Source: Cytobacillus eiseniae (GTDB lineage: Bacteria > Bacillota > Bacilli > Bacillales > Cytobacillaceae). From it: a DNA stretch of 64,000 bases. Where the stretch lies: positions 62,001 through 126,000 of the forward strand of contig NZ_JAGIKZ010000006.1 in assembly GCF_017874625.1 (NCBI RefSeq), written 5' to 3'. Below, one piece after another: positions 45,034 through 52,526 of this stretch; positions within the stretch are counted from its first letter, which is position 1, and each line of letters begins with the position of its first letter. Made by a program: the position numbers and the translations under genes. The notes below the pieces were generated by a model. That model was not told where the DNA came from. It did no database searches and was given only the letters and a program-made list of their open reading frames with translations.

Positions 45034-47403
45034 ATGAATAAAGATTTGCTGAAAAAGGTGAATGCAAGCTATCGAAAAGCTGAACAAAGGGCTTCACACT
45101 ACTTCAAAGTATTGCATGAGCAGGTGAACGTACAGGCATATGCAGATACCCTAACAAAAGACTTCCAATCGTGGAAACATAATCATATCCAACATTCCCT
45201 TCTTTCTTACTTTTCGCGAAAGAAGGGAAAGCCTGATCCAAGAAACTACCAGAAATATATCCAATGGCTTGATCATACTGGTAAGTTAGATCATTATTTA
45301 GATCGCAGCATTTCTTATATTTATATGCGTGATTTGGGCAAATCCCTTCACTCATTTGATACAAGGAATAGAATAAATCATGTGGTTGAGAATTTAAAAA
45401 GTCAGTTAACCAGTCCAACAGGGATGAATGATGAGTTTTTTAATATGGCAGGATTATATCGAAAAGCCCAGCGGGAAGGCATTGAATCCACGATGATATG
45501 GGCGATAAATAAGCTGAAATCAGTTTCTTCAATGATTCCAAAAGAGATGGATGTAGCACAAGCCCAGCGGAAGATTATTAAAATTATTGCAGGTGTATTG
45601 ATGCATGAAATTGAAGAAATGAATGGGGTTATATCTCAAGAAGAACGTACGAAAAGGCTAGACCATGCGATTCGACTAGGCTTTTCCTATGGGCTGACCT
45701 ATCCTTTCATTGATGATTTGCTAGATGCTAAGATTTTATCTGAAACAGAGGAGAAGCAGTATGCTGATTTGATACGCACAGCACTAATTACAGGAACTGT
45801 ACCTGCATTAGGCAAATGGAGTGGGAAGAATCGTGAGCTAATTTCGTATATACATATGGAGCTGAATGAGGCGTTTCAATTTATTAAGAGTCAACAGCGA
45901 CTAGAAACTAGACAACAATTTTTTAATCAAGCATATGTGTTCTTTCATTCACAGGAAGTGGACCGTGTAAAGGACCTTTCCAATGGTAATTATACAAATG
46001 AGGAGCTTTATATTCCAGTTATTTTAAAATCCTCATCTTCGCGATTAATTATTCGCTCCTTAATCAATGCACCAGAAGATGATGGTTTTGATGAACGGAC
46101 ATTTTTTTATGGCATATACAATCAATTGGCAGATGATTTTGCAGATATGTATGATGATTTGAAAGATGGTGCAGTTACCCCTTATACTTATTATTTAACC
46201 TATCATAAAGAACGCGCCGATCTTATCAATCCTTTTGAACTATACTGGACTGTTATTAGTCATTTGATTCATCAAGTGTATCAATCAGATAAAAAGGCGT
46301 GTGAAATTATACTGAATCGAGCAATAAATGGGCTGAAGCGCTATAGAGAGCGGATGGGATCACAACAATATCAAGAAGTGATGGAATTATTTGCTTCTAG
46401 CAATGAATCATTTACTCATCTCATACAAAAAATGGTCCGAAAAGCAGATGATGTTGATTTTTTTGATAAGCTGCTTCGAGATCAAATGATTATCAATTTA
46501 AAAAAGGAACAGCAGGAGCAAACAGAGTTCTTACATACAATCGAAGAGGTTCGTAAGCAAATTAATGATCATTTACTCATTTCAAAAGCAGAAAGAGATC
46601 CATTATTAAAGGCGCCGATAATTGAAGCTGCAAATTATAGTCTAATGGGGGATGGGAAGCGCTTGAGGCCAATTATGACTTGGTTCATGGGTGTGCGAGA
46701 ATACGGATTAAATCCATCTGACATTATGCCGCTCTTAAAATCATTAGAGTATATGCATACGGCATCTTTAATTTTTGATGATTTGCCGTCCCAGGATAAT
46801 GCGCCTATTCGGAGGGGGCGTCCGACCCTTCATAAAGTATATAATATTGCGGTTTCAGAATTAACGGGACTTTATTTAACTCAGAAGGCGATCCATGAAC
46901 AAGCATCACTTGAACAGTTTGATTCAAGTATAGTGCTGGATCTGATCCGTTATTCAGCTAAAATGACAGAGGATATGTGTAAAGGTCAGGCAATGGATAT
47001 AGGCTCAAAAGGGAAAGCATTAACATTGGAGCAATTAAATTCGTTATGTTTTTACAAAACAGGCATCGCCTTTGAAGCCGCACTCATTATGCCTGCCATT
47101 CTTGCCCATGCAGATGAAATAGAAAAGGATGCATTAAAGCAATATGCCCGCCATGCAGGGATAGCGTTCCAAATAAAAGATGATCTTCTAGATGTTGAAG
47201 GAGATGGTCAAGTTCTTGGCAAGCCGATTGGCAAAGACGCTGAAAATAACCATTCCACTTTTGTTACTATCCTAGGAGTAAGTGAAGCGAAAAAAGTAAT
47301 GTGGGATCATTATTGCTACGCAATGGAAACATTGCAGAAGATCCCTCGTAATACTGCTTTTCTAAAATCATTATTGAATTATATTGTGAATCGGAATCGG
47401 TAG
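45034..47403 (+). CDS. Two-domain isoprenoid synthase (N-terminal class-I-like domain + polyprenyl synthetase)
   Basis: This protein of 789 residues is more than twice the usual ~300 of prenyl diphosphate synthases. The C-terminal ~290 residues are a classical short-chain polyprenyl synthetase: GDGKRLRP, first Asp-rich motif DDLPSQDN with RRGRPT (Asp at about 582-588) and second motif FQIKDDLLD (about 716). The N-terminal ~480 residues have their own Asp-rich segments, FIDDLLD (about 227) and LADDFADMYDD (about 367), compatible with a second isoprenoid-synthase fold. The DDLPSxDN form suggests C15-C20 products. Whether the N-terminal domain is a cyclase, transferase or structural is unknown. 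ATG 45034 has AGAGGGA upstream. rlmA follows 19 bp later. Confidence 0.8.
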   Translation: MNKDLLKKVNASYRKAEQRASHYFKVLHEQVNVQAYADTLTKDFQSWKHNHIQHSLLSYFSRKKGKPDPRNYQKYIQWLDHTGKLDHYLDRSISYIYMRDLGKSLHSFDTRNRINHVVENLKSQLTSPTGMNDEFFNMAGLYRKAQREGIESTMIWAINKLKSVSSMIPKEMDVAQAQRKIIKIIAGVLMHEIEEMNGVISQEERTKRLDHAIRLGFSYGLTYPFIDDLLDAKILSETEEKQYADLIRTALITGTVPALGKWSGKNRELISYIHMELNEAFQFIKSQQRLETRQQFFNQAYVFFHSQEVDRVKDLSNGNYTNEELYIPVILKSSSSRLIIRSLINAPEDDGFDERTFFYGIYNQLADDFADMYDDLKDGAVTPYTYYLTYHKERADLINPFELYWTVISHLIHQVYQSDKKACEIILNRAINGLKRYRERMGSQQYQEVMELFASSNESFTHLIQKMVRKADDVDFFDKLLRDQMIINLKKEQQEQTEFLHTIEEVRKQINDHLLISKAERDPLLKAPIIEAANYSLMGDGKRLRPIMTWFMGVREYGLNPSDIMPLLKSLEYMHTASLIFDDLPSQDNAPIRRGRPTLHKVYNIAVSELTGLYLTQKAIHEQASLEQFDSSIVLDLIRYSAKMTEDMCKGQAMDIGSKGKALTLEQLNSLCFYKTGIAFEAALIMPAILAHADEIEKDALKQYARHAGIAFQIKDDLLDVEGDGQVLGKPIGKDAENNHSTFVTILGVSEAKKVMWDHYCYAMETLQKIPRNTAFLKSLLNYIVNRNR

Positions 47404-47422
47404 AAAAGAAAGAGGAGAAAAT

Positions 47423-48298
47423 ATGAGTAAAAAGATAAGAAGTGCAGCACGAGTTCATAATGTTGTGTCTGCATTTAGATGCCCTCTATGTGCAAGTTCA
47501 ATGAGAGTGGTTGATCATACAAGCTTAATTTGTTCGCGAAACCATACGTATGATTTTGCAAAACAAGGCTACCTGAACTTAATGACTCACCCTATAAATA
47601 GCCAATACAATAAAGAACTGTTTGAGGCAAGGCATCGCGTTATTATGGAAAGCAATCTTTATTCGGATATGTATACGATCATTTCAAACGTGTTGAAGGA
47701 TCATTTCGATGCATTGCTTCCATCTATAATGATCACTGATTTAGGATGTGGAGAAGGCTCTCATATGCAAAGAATTCTTGAAGAGTGTCATGATCCGAGA
47801 ATAACAGGTGTTGGATTAGATATATCAAAGGAAGGGATCCTTATGGCAGCTAAACAATATGAGGATCCGATTTGGCTTGTTGGAGATTTAGCAAACTCCC
47901 CGTTAGCGGGTCAATCCTTTCATGTAATTTTAAATATCCTTTCACCTTCAAATTACAAGGAATTTAAGCGGATGTTAGCAAATGATGGATTAGTCATTAA
48001 AGTCATTCCTCGTTCGAACTATTTAATCGAGCTAAGAGAAGCACTTTTTAAAGATACTGAAAAAGAATCCTATAAAAATGACCAGATTACTTCGCTTTTT
48101 AAAGAGCATTTCGAGATGTTGAATATGTACAACGTTAGTTATACAAAAGTACTTACCCGTGCAGAATTACTAGATTTAGTGCAGATGTCCCCTCTTGCTT
48201 GGTCAGCAAAAAGTGAGGACATTGAAGGTTTTATAAATCGAGATTCTGGTGAGATTACGATTGATTTAGAGATTTTAGTTGGTGTAAATAAATCATGA
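47423..48298 (+). CDS. rlmA: 23S rRNA (guanine-N1)-methyltransferase, RlmA type
   Basis: This 291-residue protein has an N-terminal zinc ribbon (FRCPLCASSM ... LICSRNHTYDFAKQGYLNLM, residues ~18-54) that binds rRNA. A class I SAM methyltransferase domain follows, with motif I ITDLGCGEGSH near 105. This matches RlmA (B. subtilis YxjB, TlrB-like), which methylates G745 or G748 in helix 35, the latter linked to tylosin-type macrolide resistance. Which base is modified here is not decidable. RBS AGAGGAG precedes ATG 47423. Confidence 0.88.
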   Translation: MSKKIRSAARVHNVVSAFRCPLCASSMRVVDHTSLICSRNHTYDFAKQGYLNLMTHPINSQYNKELFEARHRVIMESNLYSDMYTIISNVLKDHFDALLPSIMITDLGCGEGSHMQRILEECHDPRITGVGLDISKEGILMAAKQYEDPIWLVGDLANSPLAGQSFHVILNILSPSNYKEFKRMLANDGLVIKVIPRSNYLIELREALFKDTEKESYKNDQITSLFKEHFEMLNMYNVSYTKVLTRAELLDLVQMSPLAWSAKSEDIEGFINRDSGEITIDLEILVGVNKS

Positions 48299-48401
48299 TT
48301 CCAGCCCTCGCTTTTATTCTTTTATGTGTGATGACCATCATGACGGCAGATGAAAAATTCTGTTTTAATGATGCTAAAGGATAAAAATTGGAGGGAATGG
48401 A

Positions 48402-48713
48402 ATGGCAAAGATCAGAATAGAGAAAAACGACCTTATTTTAGAAGCGGATTTAGACGATTTAAAAACTATTATTGATGAAGCAACAAAAAATATTCATTTA
48501 TATAAAGAAGAAATTGCTGTTATCTATGAAAAAATGCCAAAATTTGATTATACGTATTTTTGTTTTTATGCGTATTCAACATATCGTTTATTAGAAAACT
48601 CATTGAATTTCAATACAGATGAGGTTGGACACTTCCGATTAATTGCCCCAGAGTCTTTTTATTACGCATTTTATGGAATGATTGCTACATTGCATACAGA
48701 ACATAATTGTTAA
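48402..48713 (+). CDS. Conserved-looking small protein, unknown function
   Basis: These 103 residues have a clear RBS (GGAGGGAATGG) and a standalone coding pattern. The protein is acidic at the N-terminus and aromatic-rich in the middle (FDYTYFCFYAYSTYRLL), with no membrane helix or recognisable motif. I do not recognise the family. Its neighbours give no clue. Confidence 0.55.
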   Translation: MAKIRIEKNDLILEADLDDLKTIIDEATKNIHLYKEEIAVIYEKMPKFDYTYFCFYAYSTYRLLENSLNFNTDEVGHFRLIAPESFYYAFYGMIATLHTEHNC

Positions 48714-48810
48714 GGTAAATCTTTACTCTATTTCATCTCATCCTTTGATAAATATTTAACGGTATTTATGTAGATACTATCTACGAATATTTATTAAAGG
48801 GAGGATACAT

Positions 48811-48984
48811 ATGCCGAAAGCCAAACAATATGTTGATCAAGGAATAACATCTGTACAATCAACTGTAAACACATTACAGCAAGCACTTCATTCCGCAGAA
48901 AAACAAGACAATAAAGACAAAATTCAAGAGGCAATCAATGCACTTAACTCTGCACAGGAACAATTGTCTGGGTATCAAGATTAA
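48811..48984 (+). CDS. Small helical protein (57 residues), unknown function
   Basis: This ORF begins MPKAKQYVDQGITSVQ, with an ideal RBS (AAAGGGAGG, spacing 7). The whole sequence is Gln/Ala/Asn-rich and would form one or two amphipathic helices with repeated 'A-x-x-A' spacing. A weak hairpin with T5 follows at about 48994-49032. The RBS and composition make it likely to be real; its role is unknown. Confidence 0.6.
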   Translation: MPKAKQYVDQGITSVQSTVNTLQQALHSAEKQDNKDKIQEAINALNSAQEQLSGYQD

Positions 48985-49106
48985 ACAATTTATAGAATTA
49001 AGGCATCTATACTATGTGTAGGTGCTTTTTGATGTTTTAAGTAAATTGTTGGTTAGTTAATTATTAATTATTAAAAATCCGAAATAGATCAAAAGTAAGT
49101 AATAAA

Positions 49107-49115
49107 TGTTATAAT
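49107..49115 (+). promoter_or_regulatory. Extended -10 element of the cas3 promoter
   Basis: TGTTATAAT is a perfect TGn extended -10 with no good -35, 41 bp before the cas3 start. It suggests cas3 has its own promoter. Confidence 0.6.
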
Positions 49116-49155
49116 TTGTAATTAGATAGACTTTTAGTAAGTGAGGAGTGGTTGT

Positions 49156-51588
49156 ATGAGCTATATTGCCCACATTCGTGAAAGTGATGGGGAATTTCAG
49201 ACGGTTGAAGAGCATTTGCTCGAAGTACAAGCATTAGCGGAAGCTTTTGGGGGAAAAATAGGTGTGAAGTATATTGCAGGATTAGCAGGGGTACTGCATG
49301 ATTTCGGAAAATATACGGATGAATTCAAGGATTATATATTGGAGGCTGTAAATAATCCAGATGCTCCACCGAGACGAGGAAGTGTCGATCATTCTACTGC
49401 TGGTGGCAAGCTCTTGTATCGTTTATTTCATGAAAAAAACATTACAGAATTCAAGGGTAAGTTAGCAGAAATTGTCGGTAATGCAATTATATCGCATCAT
49501 TCTTATCTTAAGGACTTCTTTAATGCTGATTTGGAATCAGATTATTTAAAAAGAGTTTGTGAGAAGGAACTAATAGAGTTTGAAACCTCGAAAGAGAACT
49601 TTTTCAAGCATGTAATGTGTGAAGCGGACTTTTTGTCTTATGTAGAACAGGCAGCAGTTGAATTGAAGGAGTTTTTACTGAAGGACCCTTCCAAAACAAG
49701 TGAACAAAAATATATGTTTTTAACGAAATTTATTTTTAGTGCCCTCATCGATGCTGATCGAACGAATACAAGACTATTCGAAGAGAATAAACCTTACGAA
49801 CCTCAAGAAAATCATACTCTCCTTTTTGATACATATTACAATAGGCTAATGTCAAAAGTGAAATCCTTCCAGCAACATGAGAATGCAAATACTCCTATTA
49901 ATCTATTAAGAAGTGAAATGTCGCAGCAATGTGATCATTTTGCAGAAAAGCCATCCGGCATTTACACATTATCGATCCCAACTGGCGGTGGAAAAACGTT
50001 AGCTAGTTTGAGATATGCTTTAAAGCATGCAAAAAAATATAATAAAAAACACATTATCTATGTCGTACCTTTTACAACAATTATTGAACAGAATGCAGAA
50101 GAAGTTAGAAAGATCTTGCAGGATGAAGAAAATATATTAGAGCATCATTCAAATGTGATAGAAGATGCAGATGATAATGATGAAAATCAGGATGGCTTCA
50201 TGAGTAAGATTCAGAAGTTGAAGCTTGCAAAGGATAATTGGGATTCGCCAATTATTTTTACTACAATGGTTCAATTTTTGAATACTTTTTATGAGAAAGG
50301 GAGTAGGAATATTCGCAGGCTCCATAATTTGAGCGAATCAGTCATTATCTTTGATGAAGTGCAAAAGGTTCCAATTCCATGTGTCTCACTATTTAATGAT
50401 GCACTGAACTTTTTAAAGGCGTACGGTCGGTCAAGTATTGTATTATGCACGGCAACACAGCCGGCTCTTGACTTTGTAGAGCATAAGCTTGCTATTGATG
50501 CAGATGCGGAGATGATTGATCGACTTGATCATGTTATCGATGCATTTAAACGAGTTGAAATAGTCGACTTGGCAACAGACCGAACATTTAACAATGAAAA
50601 ATTGACAGATTTTATAGTCGAAAAGATGGACGAGCTCCAAAGTATGTTAATCATTTTAAATACAAAGTCAGTTGTTAAAGATTTATATGAGAAATTAAAA
50701 GAACAAGTTATGGGTGTGCCAGTGTACCATTTGAGTACATCAATGTGTGCTGCACATAGAAATGATATTTTAGAAAAAATAAGGAATCAGTTGAAGCAAG
50801 GAAATAAGATCATTTGTGTCAGTACACAGCTGATTGAGGCTGGTGTAGACGTCAGTTTTGAATGTGTGATCCGTTCACTTGCTGGACTTGATTCAATTGC
50901 CCAGGCAGCAGGTCGCTGTAATCGGCATGGAGAAATGGGCATTCGCTCTGTTTATGTTATTGATCATGAAGAAGAAAATTTAAATAAATTAAAGGAAATT
51001 CAAAAAGGAAAGCAAGTAGCAAAGCGAACTTTTATTGATTTAAAGCGTGATAAATACAGTCACGGCGGCCATATTCTTTCAAAAGATGCAATGGATCGCT
51101 ATTTTCAAGAGTTTTATTCGGAGTTTGCATCTGATTTGAACTATTTCATTCCAAAGTTGAAGAAAGAAATGACGAAGCTGCTTATGGAGCCGAGAAATGA
51201 AAATAGTTATCGTCAGGCTTATATTCATAAGCATAATAAGACTAAGGATGTCCAATTATTTATATTAAACGGATATGGAACAGCAGCTGAGCATTTTAGT
51301 GTTATTAAAAATTTGACGACATCTGTTATTGTGCCCTACGGTGAAGGAATTGATATTATATCAGATTTAAATGGTAATAATTCAATAGAAGATTTAAGTA
51401 GGCTGCTGAGAAAAGCCCAGCAATATACCGTGAATTTATTTAGTCATGAAAAGCAGTTGCTTACAGAAAATAGTGGACTTGTTTCATTACTGGATGGGAA
51501 AATCATTGCGCTTAAGGAAGGGGCTTATAGTGATGAATATGGTGTGGATTTGCAGAATGAGAGTGGTTTCGGAGATGCAATATTTTAG
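49156..51588 (+). CDS. cas3: CRISPR-associated helicase/nuclease Cas3 (type I-C)
   Basis: This 810-residue effector degrades DNA marked by Cascade. The N-terminal HD nuclease domain has VLHDFGK (His48, Asp49), DHSTAGG and ISHHS. The superfamily 2 helicase has Walker A IPTGGGKT (Lys280), motif II FDEVQK (Asp400), motif III CTATQP and motif VI QAAGRCNRHGE. Compared with the family it is complete. ATG 49156 has GAGGAGTGG upstream; GTG 49141 lacks one. It is separated from cas5c by a terminator and therefore forms its own transcription unit. Confidence 0.95.
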   Translation: MSYIAHIRESDGEFQTVEEHLLEVQALAEAFGGKIGVKYIAGLAGVLHDFGKYTDEFKDYILEAVNNPDAPPRRGSVDHSTAGGKLLYRLFHEKNITEFKGKLAEIVGNAIISHHSYLKDFFNADLESDYLKRVCEKELIEFETSKENFFKHVMCEADFLSYVEQAAVELKEFLLKDPSKTSEQKYMFLTKFIFSALIDADRTNTRLFEENKPYEPQENHTLLFDTYYNRLMSKVKSFQQHENANTPINLLRSEMSQQCDHFAEKPSGIYTLSIPTGGGKTLASLRYALKHAKKYNKKHIIYVVPFTTIIEQNAEEVRKILQDEENILEHHSNVIEDADDNDENQDGFMSKIQKLKLAKDNWDSPIIFTTMVQFLNTFYEKGSRNIRRLHNLSESVIIFDEVQKVPIPCVSLFNDALNFLKAYGRSSIVLCTATQPALDFVEHKLAIDADAEMIDRLDHVIDAFKRVEIVDLATDRTFNNEKLTDFIVEKMDELQSMLIILNTKSVVKDLYEKLKEQVMGVPVYHLSTSMCAAHRNDILEKIRNQLKQGNKIICVSTQLIEAGVDVSFECVIRSLAGLDSIAQAAGRCNRHGEMGIRSVYVIDHEEENLNKLKEIQKGKQVAKRTFIDLKRDKYSHGGHILSKDAMDRYFQEFYSEFASDLNYFIPKLKKEMTKLLMEPRNENSYRQAYIHKHNKTKDVQLFILNGYGTAAEHFSVIKNLTTSVIVPYGEGIDIISDLNGNNSIEDLSRLLRKAQQYTVNLFSHEKQLLTENSGLVSLLDGKIIALKEGAYSDEYGVDLQNESGFGDAIF

Positions 51589-51594
51589 GGTAAT

Positions 51595-51626
51595 AAAAAA
51601 CCTATCTTTAGGAGATAGGTTTTTTA
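51595..51626. terminator. Bidirectional terminator between cas3 and the CreR-like RNA
   Basis: AAAAAACCTATCT-TTAG-GAGATAGGTTTTTT: a stem flanked by A6 and T6. It ends cas3 on the plus strand and the minus-strand repeat-containing RNA. Confidence 0.92.
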
Positions 51627-51666
51627 ACAATATAATATACTTTTCAATCCACGCTTCTGTAGCGAC
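51595..51666 (-). ncRNA. Candidate non-canonical crRNA (CreR-like) with degenerate CRISPR repeat
   Basis: Read on the minus strand, 51666-51641 is a shrunken copy of the array repeat. It starts GTCGC, keeps a 4-bp hairpin (CGCT/AGCG instead of the 6-bp GCACTC/GAGTGC) and ends GCGTGGATTGAAAA; 13 bases of the 3' part, GCGTGGATTGAAA, are identical to the array repeat. A guide-like sequence beginning GTATATTATATTGTTAA follows and then an intrinsic terminator. A promoter is placed so that transcription would start at the first base of the repeat. Array repeats are identical and end in T; this one is degenerate, single and inverted, as described for cas-regulating RNAs that guide Cascade to the cas promoter. 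No transcript evidence is available. Confidence 0.78.
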
Positions 51667-51671
51667 AACTA

Positions 51672-51700
51672 ATTTTAACATGTTCAAATAAAATTCGCAA
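51672..51700 (-). promoter_or_regulatory. Promoter of the CreR-like RNA
   Basis: On the minus strand TTGCGA (51695-51700), 17-bp spacer and TGT-TAAAAT (51672-51677, extended -10). The start site seven bases on falls at about 51666, the first base of the degenerate repeat. Confidence 0.7.
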
Positions 51701-51722
51701 CATTCGTATAATATATAGTTAA
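51683..51722 (+). promoter_or_regulatory. cas5c operon promoter overlapping a partial protospacer with TTC PAM
   Basis: TTCAAA (51683-51688) and a perfect TATAAT (51707-51712) are 18 bp apart and point toward cas5c, giving a ~90-nt leader. TTC at 51703-51705 is directly followed by GTATAATATATAGTTAA (51706-51722), which equals the first 17 nt of the CreR-like guide except at positions 6 and 12. Cascade bound here would cover the -10 region and start site. Confidence 0.7.
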
Positions 51723-51808
51723 TTTAATTTGGAAATCTATTGAAATTTAAATAGGAAAAAGTTACTATATAATTATTAGAATAATCAAAAAGTGCAGGAG
51801 GTGATTCA

Positions 51809-52522
51809 ATGCGAAATTCAATTGAGTTTGAATTATACGGACCATATGCTCTTTTTACCGATCCATTGACCAAAATGGGTGGAGAAAAGATGACGTACAA
51901 TGTGCCAACTTATCAAGCGTTAAAAGGAATAGTTGAGAGTATCTATTGGAAGCCGACATTGTTAATGGTAGTAGATGAGATCAGAATCATGAATGCGATC
52001 AAAATGGAATCAAAAGGTATTCGTCCAATTGAATATGGCGGTGGTAATACTTTGGCAAATTATACTTATTTAAGGGATGTTAGGTACCAAGTGAAAGCTC
52101 ACTTTATCTTTAATCCACATCGACCAGATATGGCCTTTGATCGCAACGAGAATAAGCATCACAATATAATGAGGCGCTCTCTTAATGTTGGTGGGCGCAG
52201 GGATATCTTCCTCGGTGCTCGGGAATGCCAAGGCTATGTAGAGCCTTGTGAATTTGGTTCAGGAGAAGGTTTCTATGATGGCTATGGGGAGATTCATCTT
52301 GGCACAATGGTGCATGGCATCAATTATCCGGATGAAACAGGCAGAAGTGAAATGGAAGTCCGTCTTTGGAGTCCTGTTATGAAGGATGGCGTTATTAAAT
52401 TTCGTAGACCAGATGAATGCACACAAGTCCGCAAATTAGCAGATATGGAACCAAAAGCCTTTGACCACTCAAATGTCGAATCATCTGATGAACTATTAAA
52501 GCAATTAGAAGATGGGAGGTGA
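51809..52522 (+). CDS. cas5c: Cas5c (Cas5d), pre-crRNA endoribonuclease and Cascade subunit
   Basis: This 237-residue protein replaces Cas6 in type I-C, cutting at the 3' base of the repeat hairpin and then holding the 5' handle. The N-terminal [16 protein letters not shown] and the Gly/Arg-rich [26 protein letters not shown] are typical. It is the first gene of the operon cas5c-8c-7c-4-1-2. RBS AGGAGGTGA lies seven bases before ATG 51809. Confidence 0.94.
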   Translation: MRNSIEFELYGPYALFTDPLTKMGGEKMTYNVPTYQALKGIVESIYWKPTLLMVVDEIRIMNAIKMESKGIRPIEYGGGNTLANYTYLRDVRYQVKAHFIFNPHRPDMAFDRNENKHHNIMRRSLNVGGRRDIFLGARECQGYVEPCEFGSGEGFYDGYGEIHLGTMVHGINYPDETGRSEMEVRLWSPVMKDGVIKFRRPDECTQVRKLADMEPKAFDHSNVESSDELLKQLEDGR

Positions 52523-52526
52523 ATGA

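Noticed and set aside
48295-48384. 29-codon hydrophobic ORF overlapping the rlmA stop (ATGA)
   Set aside because: No separate RBS and too short to judge; the overlap alone is not enough.
51768-51773. Second TATAAT upstream of cas5c
   Set aside because: The nearest -35-like TTGAAA (51740-51745) is 22 bp away. The TATAAT at 51707-51712 with an 18-bp spacer is the better promoter, though the downstream one cannot be fully excluded.
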